Translations under genes and position numbers: made by a program
Shown here: piece by piece, positions 40,383 to 52,087 of the stretch
How positions within the stretch are numbered: the stretch's first letter is position 1
Layout of the letters: each line of letters opens with the position of its first letter
Notes under the pieces: generated by a model
What the model saw: the letters and a program-made list of their open reading frames with translations, nothing else
What the model was told of the DNA's origin: nothing
The model's database searches: none
Source of the DNA: Bradyrhizobium aeschynomenes
GTDB taxonomy: Bacteria > Pseudomonadota > Alphaproteobacteria > Rhizobiales > Xanthobacteraceae
Direction of reading: 5' to 3'
Assembly: GCF_013178945.1 (NCBI RefSeq)
Contig: NZ_JABFDM010000001.1
Location: 434,001 to 498,000, forward strand
Length of the DNA stretch: 64,000 nt

Positions 40383-42662
40383 ATGACCTCAATCGCCTCG
40401 TCCGCCGCCGTCGCTCATCCCTCCGCTGCGCGCAACCGGCTGGTCCTCGTCGTCTATACCGCCGCGATCTTCGTCAGCGCGCTGTTGCTGTTCTCGGTGC
40501 AGCCGCTGTTCACCAAGATGGTGCTGCCGCGGCTCGGCGGCTCGCCGGCGGTCTGGTCGGTGGCGATGGTGTTCTTCCAGGCGCTGCTGCTCGCCGGCTA
40601 CGCCTATGCGCATTTCCTCACGCAATTGCGCAGCCGCGTGCTCCCGGTAGCCATCCATCTGCTGCTGCTCGGCTTCGCGCTTTTGAGTTTGCCGCTGTCG
40701 ATCGCGGGGCATTGGGGCGATCCGCCGACCTCGGGCTATGCGCTCTGGCTGCTCGGCCTGTTCGCGGCCTCGATCGGCCTGCCGTTCTTCGCGCTCGCCG
40801 CCAACAATCCGCTGTTGCAGGCCTGGTTCGTGCGAACGGGCCATCCGGCGGGGCCCGATCCATACTTCCTCTATGCTTCGTCGAACATCGGCAGCTTTCT
40901 CGCGCTGCTGTCCTATCCTTTGCTGATCGAGCCCATCTTCAGCCTGCGCATGCAGAACCTGATCTGGACCGGCGGCTATGGCGTGCTGATCGCGCTGATC
41001 GCAGGCTGCGGCGTGCTGCTGTTGCGCTCGCCCGTCACGGTGGCGAGCCTGCTGCAGAGCGACGTGAGCGACGCGCCTGCGCCCCGCTGGCTGCTGCGCC
41101 TGCGTTGGATCTTCCTCGCAGCCGTGCCCTCGGGCCTGCTGATCGCCGTGACCGCGCACATCTCCACGGACGTCGCGGCCGCGCCGCTGCTTTGGGTGCT
41201 GCCGCTGTCGCTCTATCTGCTCACCTGGGTGCTGGTGTTTCAGTCGCGGCCGCTGCTGCCGCACAAATGGATGCTGGCGCTGCAACCGCTCGCGATCGCC
41301 GGTGTCGTCGTGCTCCTGGCCTTCGGCGGCGAGCAGAACCTCGCGCTCACTTTGGGTGGTCACCAGCTCTGCTTCTTCGTGATCGCGATGGCCTGTCATG
41401 GCGAACTGGCCCGCACGCGGCCGGCCGCGAAATATCTCACCGGCTTCTACGTCGCGCTGTCGTTCGGCGGCATGGTCGGCGGCCTGTTCGCGGGCCTGAT
41501 CGCGCCCTACGCCTTTTCATGGGTCGCCGAATATCCGATCCTGCTGGCGACGGCGGCGCTGTGCCGCCCGGCGGCCACCGAGCGTTTGCCGAAGATCACG
41601 CGCTGGTACTGGATCGCGCTGGCCGCGATCGCGATCGCGCTGCTGGTGCCGGCCGGCTTGACCGGCAAGGTCACGACCTATCTCGAGGACCATCGCGTCT
41701 ACGTCGCCGGCGCAGTCGGCGCGCTCGCGGCACTGCTCGCGCTGCTGCTCAACGGCGGCCGCTGGAAGGTGTTTGCGACCGCCGCGCTCGCGCTGGTCCT
41801 GATCCGCGCCTATCCGGCCGATGACGGCCGCGTCGAGACGGTGCGCAGCTTCTTCGGCGTGCACAAGATCGTCGTGACCTCGGATGGCCACTACCACGTG
41901 CTGATGCACGGCACGACGATCCATGGTGCTCAGAAATATCTCAACGCCGACGGCTCCAAAGTCACCGGACGTCCCGAGCCGATCACCTACTACCACAAGG
42001 ACGGCGGCATCGGCCGCGCCATCACCGCGATCCGCGAGCGCAAGGGCGCGCCACTGAAGGTCGCCGTGATCGGCGTCGGTGCGGGCACGCTGACTTGTGC
42101 TGCCGAGCCGGGCGAAGATTGGAAATACTTCGAGATCGACCAGACCATGGTCGATACCGCCAGTGACCCGAAATACTTCAGCTACATCAGGAATTGCGCG
42201 CCAGACATCAAGCCAGTCATCGGCGACGCCCGGCTGACCTTCGCTAAGGAGCCCGACGGCGTCTACGACCTCATCATCGTCGACGCCTATTCGTCCGATG
42301 CGATCCCGATCCATCTCGCCACCGAGGAGGCGATGGCGATCTACAAGGCCAAGCTGGCGCCGCAGGGCGCGGTCGTTATGCACGTCTCCAACCGCCACCT
42401 CGAACTCGAGAGCGTCGTCGTCGGCATCGCCGACGCCAACGACCTGAAGAGCTGGGTCTACAACGAGGACTCCGGGCGCGACGACGAGTACATCTTCTCC
42501 ACCGACGTCGTCATCAGCGCCCGCGACGACGCCGACGTCGGCAAGATCGCGTCGTCGAACAAATGGACCGAGACCGACCCGACCGAGGGCGAGCGGGTAT
42601 GGACGGACGATTATTCCAATATTCTCGGCGCCGTGTATCGGCGGCTGCGCGACGGTGAATAG
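40383..42662 (+). CDS. Polytopic membrane protein with spermidine-synthase-like domain
   Basis: Fusion protein of 759 residues. The first about 500 residues hold some twelve or more membrane helices (first one LVVYTAAIFVSALLLFSVQP). The last about 230 residues have a spermidine-synthase/methyltransferase-like Rossmann fold: AVIGVGAGTLTCAAEPGEDW, KYFEIDQTMVD and DLIIVDAYSSDAIPIHL. The aspartates of the aminopropyl transfer site are present, but the family is often called only fused MFS/spermidine synthase and its reaction is not known. The ATG at 40383 is preferred over 40236, because the membrane helix follows shortly. Confidence 0.85.
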   Translation: MTSIASSAAVAHPSAARNRLVLVVYTAAIFVSALLLFSVQPLFTKMVLPRLGGSPAVWSVAMVFFQALLLAGYAYAHFLTQLRSRVLPVAIHLLLLGFALLSLPLSIAGHWGDPPTSGYALWLLGLFAASIGLPFFALAANNPLLQAWFVRTGHPAGPDPYFLYASSNIGSFLALLSYPLLIEPIFSLRMQNLIWTGGYGVLIALIAGCGVLLLRSPVTVASLLQSDVSDAPAPRWLLRLRWIFLAAVPSGLLIAVTAHISTDVAAAPLLWVLPLSLYLLTWVLVFQSRPLLPHKWMLALQPLAIAGVVVLLAFGGEQNLALTLGGHQLCFFVIAMACHGELARTRPAAKYLTGFYVALSFGGMVGGLFAGLIAPYAFSWVAEYPILLATAALCRPAATERLPKITRWYWIALAAIAIALLVPAGLTGKVTTYLEDHRVYVAGAVGALAALLALLLNGGRWKVFATAALALVLIRAYPADDGRVETVRSFFGVHKIVVTSDGHYHVLMHGTTIHGAQKYLNADGSKVTGRPEPITYYHKDGGIGRAITAIRERKGAPLKVAVIGVGAGTLTCAAEPGEDWKYFEIDQTMVDTASDPKYFSYIRNCAPDIKPVIGDARLTFAKEPDGVYDLIIVDAYSSDAIPIHLATEEAMAIYKAKLAPQGAVVMHVSNRHLELESVVVGIADANDLKSWVYNEDSGRDDEYIFSTDVVISARDDADVGKIASSNKWTETDPTEGERVWTDDYSNILGAVYRRLRDGE

Positions 42663-43157
42663 CGTAAGCGCGACGGCTGCTCGCCCGCGAGGCCCTTCCC
42701 GTCGACGAGGCGCCGGCGTCACGCGCGATGATAAGAGGTGCGCACCTCGCAGCGCCCCTTCGTTTCGGTTGCATTGCAGTGGCAGTTCGCCATGCCGATC
42801 GCTGGGCGTGTGCACGTATTGCGCCGCAAAACGCTTAAATATTCGTCTTCCTTCCGGCTTTGTTGCGTGGCGGCCCTGATCATGCTACCTGAGGTGCGTG
42901 CCTCATATGTTGCCCCCGATTGCGATGCTTTTCGAAGGGCCAGCAGCTGGCATGCACGGGCGATCTTAGATTCAAATCTCCACGACCCCATGGGCTGATG
43001 CCGCTGTGCCAGCGGGAATGAGCACGTCGGGCTGCCGAGATCGAGCTGAGCTCTCTGCCCGACCGAGGGAAGCTTTCCTCTCGGCCCTATGAGTTCTTGT
43101 GGCGACTACAAAGCGCCGGCCGCATCAAGCAGGTCGGCTTCACATGGGAGGGGTTCG
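42663..43157. other. Gap before the sugar ABC importer
   Basis: Almost 500 bases with no supported gene; short open frames here lack ribosome binding sites and family character. Visible structures are AGATT-CA-AATCT (42968-42979), a possible operator, and CCGAG-GGAA/TTCC-CTCGG (43063-43084), a bulged hairpin in the likely leader of the binding-protein gene. The promoter of the importer operon should lie here. Confidence 0.4.
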
Positions 43158-44111
43158 ATGAAGCGTCTTTGGATGGCTGGTGCGTCTGCGTTGTTGGCGA
43201 TGGCGCTTGGTGTGGGCTCGGCCGGAGCGGCAGACAAGAAGGTGCTGGCCTTCGTGGTCAACGGCGCGTCCGACTTCTGGAAGATCGCCGAGGCCGGCGT
43301 GAAGAAGGCGCAGGGCGAGCTGCCCGATTACAGCCTGCAGCTCAAATATCCGGAGCAGGCGGCCGCCGCCGTGCAACAGCGGATGCTGGATGACCTCGTC
43401 GCGGCGGGGGCAGCCGGAATCATGGTGAGCGCGGTCGATCCGAAGAACCAGACGGAGCACCTCAACAAGATCGCCGGGCAGACGGTGCTCTTCACCACCG
43501 ACAGCGACGCTCCGCAATCGAAGCGCATCGCCTATATCGGCTCCTCCAACACCGAGCTTGGCAAGGACGCCGGCAAGCTGATGCTGAAGGCGCTGCCGAA
43601 TGGCGGCAAATGCGTCGGCTTCGTCGGCCTGCTCGGCGCCGACAACGCGCGCGAGCGCATCGAGGGCGTGAAGGAGACGATCAAGGGCTCGAAGGTCGAA
43701 CTGGTCGACGTCCGCGGCGACGAGATCGATCAGACCCGCGCCAAGCGCAACGTCGAGGATATTCTCGCGGCGATGCCCGATGTGAGCTGCCTGGTCGGCT
43801 TCTACTCCTACAACACCCCGCGCATCTACGAAGTGCTGAAGGAGGCCGGCAAGCTCGGCAAGATCAAGATCATCGGCTTCGACGAGGATCCGATCACCCT
43901 CGGCGGCGTCAAGGACGGCGCGATCGAGGGCACGGTCGTGCAGCAGCCGTTCGAATGGGGCTATCAGGGCATGAAGCTGATGGCGAAGGTCGTACAGGGC
44001 GACAAGTCCGGCGTTCCGGCGGGCGGCATCATCATCGTGCCCGGCAAGGTGATCGAGAAATCGAACGTCGACGACTTCATGTCGCAGATGAAGACGATGC
44101 TGAAGAAGTGA
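43158..44111 (+). CDS. Sugar ABC importer, periplasmic binding protein (RbsB-like)
   Basis: Periplasmic binding protein 1-like protein of 317 residues that would deliver a sugar or sugar-like ligand to the ABC importer. It has a cleavable signal peptide (1-24, ending GSAGAA), then KKVLAFVVNGASDFWKIAEA and a C-terminal half with KIIGFDEDPITLGGVKDG, as in RbsB/XylF proteins. The start at 43158 is backed by GGGAGGGG just ahead. It is followed after 13 bases by the ATPase. The ligand cannot be deduced; no sugar kinase, isomerase or LacI-type regulator lies in the window. Confidence 0.92.
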   Translation: MKRLWMAGASALLAMALGVGSAGAADKKVLAFVVNGASDFWKIAEAGVKKAQGELPDYSLQLKYPEQAAAAVQQRMLDDLVAAGAAGIMVSAVDPKNQTEHLNKIAGQTVLFTTDSDAPQSKRIAYIGSSNTELGKDAGKLMLKALPNGGKCVGFVGLLGADNARERIEGVKETIKGSKVELVDVRGDEIDQTRAKRNVEDILAAMPDVSCLVGFYSYNTPRIYEVLKEAGKLGKIKIIGFDEDPITLGGVKDGAIEGTVVQQPFEWGYQGMKLMAKVVQGDKSGVPAGGIIIVPGKVIEKSNVDDFMSQMKTMLKK

Positions 44112-44124
44112 TGCGACGGCTGGC

Positions 44125-45627
<1,503 letters not shown>

Positions 45628-45638
45628 GAGGGGCGAAC

Positions 45639-46664
45639 GTGCAAAAGAAAGATCTCAGCCTGCTGATCCTGATCCTGGTGGTCGGCGCGGTCGTGGCCTT
45701 CATCAATCCGCGCTTCCTGCTGGTCGGCAATCTCTCCAACACCGCCAACCAGGTCGGCATGTTCGGCATCTTCTCGATCGCGGAGGCCTTCGTCATCATC
45801 GTGGGCGGCATCGAGCTCGCGGTCGGATCGGTGATCGCGCTGCTCGGCGTGCTGTTCATCGACCTGATCGTCAATCGCGACGTCGACTGGATCCTGGCCT
45901 TCTTCCTCATCATCGCCGGCGGCGTCGCCATCGGCACGATGCACGGCGTGCTCACCACCAAGATGCGCATCCAGCCTTTCGTGGTGACGTTGTGCGGGCT
46001 TCTGATCTACCGCGGCGCTGCGCGCTACTATACCGAGGATGCGACCGCCGGCTTCGGCTATGGCGCGAGCTTTCCGATGCTGGAATGGCTCGCGGCGGGC
46101 CGCACCAACGTGCTTGGCTTTCCGCTGCCGCACAGTGTCGTCGCGCTGGTGATCGTGGCCGGCATCGCCTGGTTGGTGCTGCACCGTTCGGTGTATGGCC
46201 GCTACTTCTACGCCGTCGGCAAGAACGAGGAAGCGGCGCGCTATTCCGGCATCCGCTCCGATCGCGTCACGATATCAGCCTATGTGATCTGCGGCGGATT
46301 GACCGCGCTATCCGCGGTGCTGATCGCGATGTACACCCGCTCGATTTCGCCGGCGGTGCACGGCTCGTTCTATGAGCTCTACGCGATCGCCGCGGCGGTG
46401 CTCGGCGGCTGCTCGCTGCGCGGCGGCGAGGGCTCGATCATCGGCGTCGTGCTCGGCACGATTCTGCTGCAGGTGCTGCAGAATCTGGTCAACCTGCTGG
46501 GGATCCCGAGCTCGCTGAATTTCGCCGTGATGGGCACCGTGATCCTGATCGGCGTGCTGGCGGACCAGTACTTCGTGCAGCGCCGCAAGCGAGCGCCGTC
46601 CGCTCGCGGGCAGGCTGCCGCCGAGCCCGCGCCCGCGTCGCTGGAGCGCGTCAACGCGGAATAG
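45639..46664 (+). CDS. Sugar ABC importer, permease (RbsC-like)
   Basis: Membrane subunit of 341 residues with about eight to ten helices. AEAFVIIVGGIELAVGSV (about 47-64) and AAAVLGGCSLRGGEGSI (about 249-265) are the two signatures of the RbsC/AraH branch; the latter is the EAA-like loop that docks the ATPase. A cytoplasmic Ala/Arg-rich tail ends the protein. It is the last gene of the operon; a hairpin follows. Confidence 0.93.
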   Translation: MQKKDLSLLILILVVGAVVAFINPRFLLVGNLSNTANQVGMFGIFSIAEAFVIIVGGIELAVGSVIALLGVLFIDLIVNRDVDWILAFFLIIAGGVAIGTMHGVLTTKMRIQPFVVTLCGLLIYRGAARYYTEDATAGFGYGASFPMLEWLAAGRTNVLGFPLPHSVVALVIVAGIAWLVLHRSVYGRYFYAVGKNEEAARYSGIRSDRVTISAYVICGGLTALSAVLIAMYTRSISPAVHGSFYELYAIAAAVLGGCSLRGGEGSIIGVVLGTILLQVLQNLVNLLGIPSSLNFAVMGTVILIGVLADQYFVQRRKRAPSARGQAAAEPAPASLERVNAE

Positions 46665-46673
46665 GGGACCAAC

Positions 46674-46701
46674 GGAGCCGGGCGCTGAAGCGGCCGGCTC
46701 C
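46674..46701. terminator. Hairpin between importer operon and L,D-transpeptidase gene
   Basis: GGAGCCGG/CCGGCTCC stem with a 12-base loop, 9 bases after the permease stop and 14 before the convergent gene's stop. No T-run, so its termination strength is uncertain. Confidence 0.45.
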
Positions 46702-46715
46702 GCCGATCGGCCGGA

Positions 46716-47513
46716 TCAGTCCTGATAGGTGTAGTAGCCGCCGCGCGGCTGATAATACGAGCGCGGCTGGTAGTAGCGCGGCTGCGCATAGCTTGGATTG
46801 CCGTTGTCGTAATAATACGACCGGTCCTGCTGCTGCGGATAGGCTTGCGCGTCGTAGACGCGGCGGCTGGTGCCGCGCGGGGCAGGATAGCGGACGCCGT
46901 TGTCGCTGCCGTCGGCCGGATAGATGTAGCCATCATCCGGGCGCTGCTGCGGAACGACCTGGCGACCCGGCAGCAATTGTGGCTGCGGAGTGAGCACCAC
47001 CGGTTCGCCGCTGTCGTCATATTGCGGCTGGACGTCGCGCCGGGCGACGGCGGTGCCGCGGCGCGGATTGCGCGCCATCGCCACTTCGGCCGATCCCGTC
47101 AGGGTCACCGTGGTGTTGAGGACGCCATCCTTTTGCACGAGCGCGTAGAGCGTTGCGGCATTGGCCTTCGACAGCCGGACGCAGCCATGCGAGGCGGGAG
47201 TGCCGAGCCGGCCTTCCGAATCCGTGCCGTGAATGGCATGTCCGGCCTTGGTGAAGAAGATCGAGTTCGGCATCGGCGCGTCGTCGAATTCCTTCGAATA
47301 GTGGTCGGCCTCCATGCGGAATGCGCGGAAGGTGCCGTTCGGCGTCTCGCGCGAGGGAATGCCGCTCGACACCGGCCAGCGGTAGCGTTCGACGCCATCG
47401 ACCGCCACGGTCATGATCTGGTTGTTCTTGTCGACGGTGATGTCGATCTTGGCGAGCGCCGGCGTGGCAAACAACAAGGCGAAGCCGGCAACCGCAAAAA
47501 GAATGGTACGCAT
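46716..47513 (-). CDS. L,D-transpeptidase (YkuD domain), exported
   Basis: Periplasmic enzyme of 265 residues that forms 3-3 crosslinks or attaches proteins to peptidoglycan. A signal peptide (1-21, ending TPALA) precedes the YkuD domain (about 23-140) with the catalytic block HGTDSEGRLGTPASHGCVRL, in which the nucleophilic cysteine follows SHG. The C-terminal 120 residues are a low-complexity Tyr/Gln/Pro/Arg-rich tail (for example YYQPRSYYQPRGGYY), probably disordered and of unknown role. Confidence 0.93.
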   Translation of the reverse strand: MRTILFAVAGFALLFATPALAKIDITVDKNNQIMTVAVDGVERYRWPVSSGIPSRETPNGTFRAFRMEADHYSKEFDDAPMPNSIFFTKAGHAIHGTDSEGRLGTPASHGCVRLSKANAATLYALVQKDGVLNTTVTLTGSAEVAMARNPRRGTAVARRDVQPQYDDSGEPVVLTPQPQLLPGRQVVPQQRPDDGYIYPADGSDNGVRYPAPRGTSRRVYDAQAYPQQQDRSYYYDNGNPSYAQPRYYQPRSYYQPRGGYYTYQD

Positions 47514-47826
47514 GTAACCTCTGGCCTCCAGGCCCTCGACTTTGCCGAGACCTTCGAACGGGATTTCAGTGAACGCCGCGGATCATCGTCTCGGCCTGCA
47601 ATATGTCGGAAATCCGGGCTTTGTTCCAGCTGAGGGCGACCTCAACCTTAATAGGCGGAGCGCGCCGGGCAAAGGCTCGGGCGCGTTCTCCGGCGCTGAC
47701 ATTTCCGCGACCGGCTGCGGCCATTGTTTAGGAAGCCCTCTAATCCGGCCATTTCGTCACGCGCGCGCAACTTTTCGGCCGCATCCGCGTTTCAAGCATT
47801 CCTCCATGCGGTTCCCAGGATTCAAA
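47514..47826. other. Divergent gap upstream of L,D-transpeptidase and Gly-rich protein genes
   Basis: No gene is supported in these 313 bases. In-frame sequence stays open upstream of the Gly-rich protein start but has no protein-like pattern. Promoters for both divergent genes are expected; none is clear enough to mark. Confidence 0.4.
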
Positions 47827-48177
47827 ATGCTCACGATGAAGGCCAAGACGGCGGTGCTCGACGACCGGGCTCCGCAGAAGCTGACCTATCTGCTCGCCGC
47901 ACTCGCGCTGTTCATCTTGGCGCTCGCCTGGCTGGCGCTCCCGCAGTTTGCCCATGCCCAAGGCATCATCCGTGGCGCGCACGAGGGTGCGCACGAAGGT
48001 AACCGCATCGCCGGGCCGGTGGGGGGCGTCGTCGGAGGCGCTGTCGGCGCGGGCGTCGGCGGCGCGGTTGGAGCCGTCGAGGGCGTGCTCGGCATCCCGC
48101 ATCGCTCCTACTACCACCGCCATTATCACTGCCGCGGCTATCGCGACGGCTATGGCCGCTTCCACTGCTACCGCTGA
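47827..48177 (+). CDS. Exported glycine-rich small protein
   Basis: Hypothetical protein of 116 residues. A hydrophobic signal or anchor (about 18-40; LLAALALFILALAWLALPQ) ends at FAHAQ. The mature part has a glycine-zipper-like stretch (GPVGGVVGGAVGAGVGGAVG) and a His/Tyr/Arg-rich end (SYYHRHYHCRGYRDGYG). The ATG at 47827 has AGGA seven bases ahead; 47836 is an alternative. Glycine-zipper proteins often sit in or near membranes; no function is known. Confidence 0.7.
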   Translation: MLTMKAKTAVLDDRAPQKLTYLLAALALFILALAWLALPQFAHAQGIIRGAHEGAHEGNRIAGPVGGVVGGAVGAGVGGAVGAVEGVLGIPHRSYYHRHYHCRGYRDGYGRFHCYR

Positions 48178-48203
48178 TGAACGCCGGCTGAAGCGGCACC
48201 GGC

Positions 48204-48961
48204 TCAGCGCTTGAGCCGGTAGCCCGTCTTGAAGATCCACCAGATGATGGTCATGCAGATCGCGAGAAACGCCAGCGTCATGGCGACACTGATCTCGACC
48301 CTGACGTCGGCGATCTCGTAGAAGCTCCAGCGAAAGCCCGAGATCAGGTACACGACCGGATTGAGCAGCGCGATCGAGTGCCACGCCGGCGGCAGCATGT
48401 TGACCGAGTAGAAGCTGCCGCCGAGGAAGGTCAGCGGCGTCACCACCAGCATCGGGATCATCTGCAGCTTCTCGAAGCCGTCGGCCCAGATGCCGATGAT
48501 GAAGCCGAACAGGCTGAAGGTCACCGCCGTCAGCACCAGGAACGACAGCATCCACACCGGGTGCTGGATGTGCAGCGGCACGAACAGGCCGGCGGTGGCG
48601 AGGATGATCAGCCCGAGGATGATCGATTTCGTCGCGGCTGCCCCGACATAGCCGAGCACGATCTCGACATGCGAGATCGGCGCCGAGAGGATCTCGTAGA
48701 TCGTGCCGATGAATTTCGGAAAATAGATCCCGAACGAGGCGTTGGCGATGCTCTGCGTCAGCACCGACAGCATGACGAGGCCGGGCACGATGAAGGTGCC
48801 GTAGCTCACGCCCTGCACCTCGCTGATGCGCGAGCCGATCGCGGCGCCGAAAACGACGAAATAGAGCGAGGTCGACACCACGGGCGACACGATGCTTTGC
48901 AGCAGCGTGCGCCAGGTGCGCGCCATCTCGAATTTGTAGATTGCGGCGACTGCGCGAAAAT

Positions 48962-48965
<4 letters not shown>
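48204..48965 (-). CDS. ABC-2 type exporter, permease
   Basis: Membrane subunit of 253 residues with six predicted helices, beginning [20 protein letters not shown], as in the ABC-2 (DrrB/NodJ/YadH-like) family. The start overlaps the stop of the ATPase gene by four bases, so the two are coupled and form one exporter. The substrate is not known. Confidence 0.92.
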
Positions 48966-49885
<920 letters not shown>

Positions 49886-50174
49886 GAGGGGATTCGATCA
49901 GAGGAGGATGGGATGCGATTCGAAAGCTGCGCGTTCAACAGGCACAGCAGCCGGAGAGAGGGCTCAGATAGGAACGGCCCGATGCTCCTGCAATCGCACG
50001 ACCCCTCCCGATCGTGTCGCTTGTTGGGCTTTTTCGTGGCTCGTTTGGCCAAGTGTTGCCGCGTGGCAACGTCCCGGGCATGAACGCATCTCGGACTGTC
50101 CGGCGATGTTGCGTCCGCGAGCATCTTGGGTACGGTTCGCGCCGTCTCGACGTTTCCGCCGCGGAGAAGGACCG

Positions 50175-50906
50175 ATGACGCCATCGACCAGCACCATTCG
50201 AACCCTCACAACGCGCATCGTCTCGGCGCGTCGGTTGAGCATGGTCGCACTGGCCTTGGCGCTCGTTCTGCCGCTCGGGACCGGATCGGTCCGCGCGGCG
50301 CCGAGCCCGGCGGCCGCCAGCGCCGCCAGCACCACGCATGTGTATCTCCTGCGCGGGGTGCTCAACATCTTCTCGCTCGGCCTCGACGACATCGCCGCCA
50401 AGCTGGATTCGCAGGGCATCCCGAACACGGTCGCCAATTTCGTGTCGTGGTCGTCGCTGGCGGACGAGGCCGCGGCCGCCTATCGCGCCGGCCGCATCAA
50501 GACCATCATCCTGGTTGGCCATTCCTCCGGCGCGACCGCGCTGCCCGACATGATCAACAAGCTCGGCCAGCTCGGCGTCCCCGTGAAGCTCGCGATCGGT
50601 CTCGACTCGGTGTTCAAGACCAAGCTCGTGGGCGGCAATGCCGAGCGCTACATCAACTTCTACATTGCCAGCGGCAACGGCGAGCCGGTCCGCCGCGCCG
50701 ACGGCTTCCGCGGCAAGCTCGAGAATGTCGACGTGGCAGCGGTGCCGGGCGTCGGCCACATCACCATCGAGAAGAACCAGATCATGCAGCAGAAGGTGAT
50801 CGGGGCGATCGACTCGGTCGTGTTCGGCGGCAAGGGCCGGCCGGCTGCACCGCCGACCCGCATGGCGGCTCCGCAGCGCGCCGCCAACGTCACCGGCTAC
50901 CGGTAA
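50175..50906 (+). CDS. Exported alpha/beta-hydrolase-like protein (no LysM)
   Basis: Protein of 243 residues with a signal peptide (about 15-42, after a basic start; ends VRAAPS). The nucleophile elbow GHSSG puts S117 as the active serine; D144 (in IGLDS) and H195 (in VGHITIEK) complete a plausible triad. GGAGAAGG lies ahead of the ATG at 50175. It is a paralogue of the next gene, which shares VYL-RG, the elbow, the Asp strand and the HI-I-K end. The substrate is unknown; esterase or thioesterase activity is only a guess. Confidence 0.8.
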   Translation: MTPSTSTIRTLTTRIVSARRLSMVALALALVLPLGTGSVRAAPSPAAASAASTTHVYLLRGVLNIFSLGLDDIAAKLDSQGIPNTVANFVSWSSLADEAAAAYRAGRIKTIILVGHSSGATALPDMINKLGQLGVPVKLAIGLDSVFKTKLVGGNAERYINFYIASGNGEPVRRADGFRGKLENVDVAAVPGVGHITIEKNQIMQQKVIGAIDSVVFGGKGRPAAPPTRMAAPQRAANVTGYR

Positions 50907-51024
50907 TCGGCGGCCGCGCCATCGCGCGCGCGCCCCAAAATGCTCCCATTCGGCGCCGACAAGCGGTATGGCAGGGCCACATGACCCTGTCCGATTTCAG
51001 CTTTGAGCTTTCCCGGGAGCACGA

Positions 51025-52074
51025 ATGACCGGCGTGGCGCAGATCGCGAGGCGGCGGCTCGATGCAGCCAACCCGGCGGCCGGCAGGAGGCTGCCCGCGC
51101 TCCTGTTGACCGCAACCTTTCTCCTTGCCGGACTTGCCGCCTCGAGCAATTCGCTGGCCGCGCAGTCCGGCGCCGCTTCGGCCTCCGCGCCCACCCGATC
51201 CGCCAAAGCATCCCCGGCGTCCACTCCCGCCGCGATCCGCGCCGTGCCGCCCCCGCCGCCGGAGGCGACCCAGCCGCTGCCGCCGCCGCGGGTCTACCTG
51301 TTCCGCGGCGCGCTCGGGCCGCTGTTCTCCACCGGCATGGACCGGCTTGCGGAGAAGATCGAGAAGGCCGGGTTCTGGGCGAGCGTCTATGAATTCACGC
51401 TGTGCGACCTGATCGCGCTGCAGGTCGCCAAGAACTACCGCCAGGATGGGGGGCCGATCGTGCTGATCGGCCACTCGATGGGCGGGCTGTGCAGCGTCCG
51501 GATCGCGATCACCCTCCAGGAGCAGAACATCCCGGTCGCCCTCGTGGTCACCGTCGATCCGGCACATGCCACCAAGAGCGTGCCGCCGAACGTGCAGCGC
51601 TTCATCAATCTGTTCCTGTCGGACAACATTCTCGGCGGCGGCGACGTGAAGCCCGAGCCGGGCTTCCGCGGCCACTACGCCAGCTTCGACATGAAGGATC
51701 ATGACGAGGTCACGCACATCAACATCGACAAGATGGAGGATGTGCACGCCCAGCTGGTGACGATGATCAGCCAGCTCTCGCAGACCTCCGCGACGGCGGA
51801 TGTCGACCCGGTGCAGCTGCGCTATCTGGTCCCGCCCAAGACATCTGTGGAGCTGTGGGACAGCGGCACCTCCGTGGCGGTGCGGCCGGGCGAGACCCTC
51901 GACCAGATCGCCGCCAATTATCGCGTTCCGCTCTGGGCGCTGCAGCAGTCCAATCGCGGCCTCGCGGCCCAGCCTCTGATCCCCGGGCAGCGCATCATCC
52001 TGCCGCGCCATTTGCTGCCGCAGGCTGCCAACCAGCCGGCTTCGCCGCAGCCCGAAGCCGTCGTCAGGCGCTGA
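51025..52074 (+). CDS. Exported alpha/beta-hydrolase-like protein with C-terminal LysM domain
   Basis: Protein of 349 residues. A hydrophobic segment (about 24-46) is likely a signal or anchor, then a Pro/Ala-rich linker, then the hydrolase domain (about 88-255) with GHSMGG (S151), D178 and H231 as a plausible triad. A LysM domain (about 284-328; VAVRPGETLDQIAANYRVPL) would bind peptidoglycan. The fusion suggests the hydrolase acts near the cell wall. A GGGAG site precedes the ATG. It follows its paralogue after 118 bases. Confidence 0.85.
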   Translation: MTGVAQIARRRLDAANPAAGRRLPALLLTATFLLAGLAASSNSLAAQSGAASASAPTRSAKASPASTPAAIRAVPPPPPEATQPLPPPRVYLFRGALGPLFSTGMDRLAEKIEKAGFWASVYEFTLCDLIALQVAKNYRQDGGPIVLIGHSMGGLCSVRIAITLQEQNIPVALVVTVDPAHATKSVPPNVQRFINLFLSDNILGGGDVKPEPGFRGHYASFDMKDHDEVTHINIDKMEDVHAQLVTMISQLSQTSATADVDPVQLRYLVPPKTSVELWDSGTSVAVRPGETLDQIAANYRVPLWALQQSNRGLAAQPLIPGQRIILPRHLLPQAANQPASPQPEAVVRR

Positions 52075-52087
52075 GCAGCCTTGCGCG

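Noticed and set aside
42738..42998. An 86-residue plus-strand frame in the gap before the sugar importer
   Set aside because: No ribosome binding site, mixed composition, no family likeness; left as non-coding.
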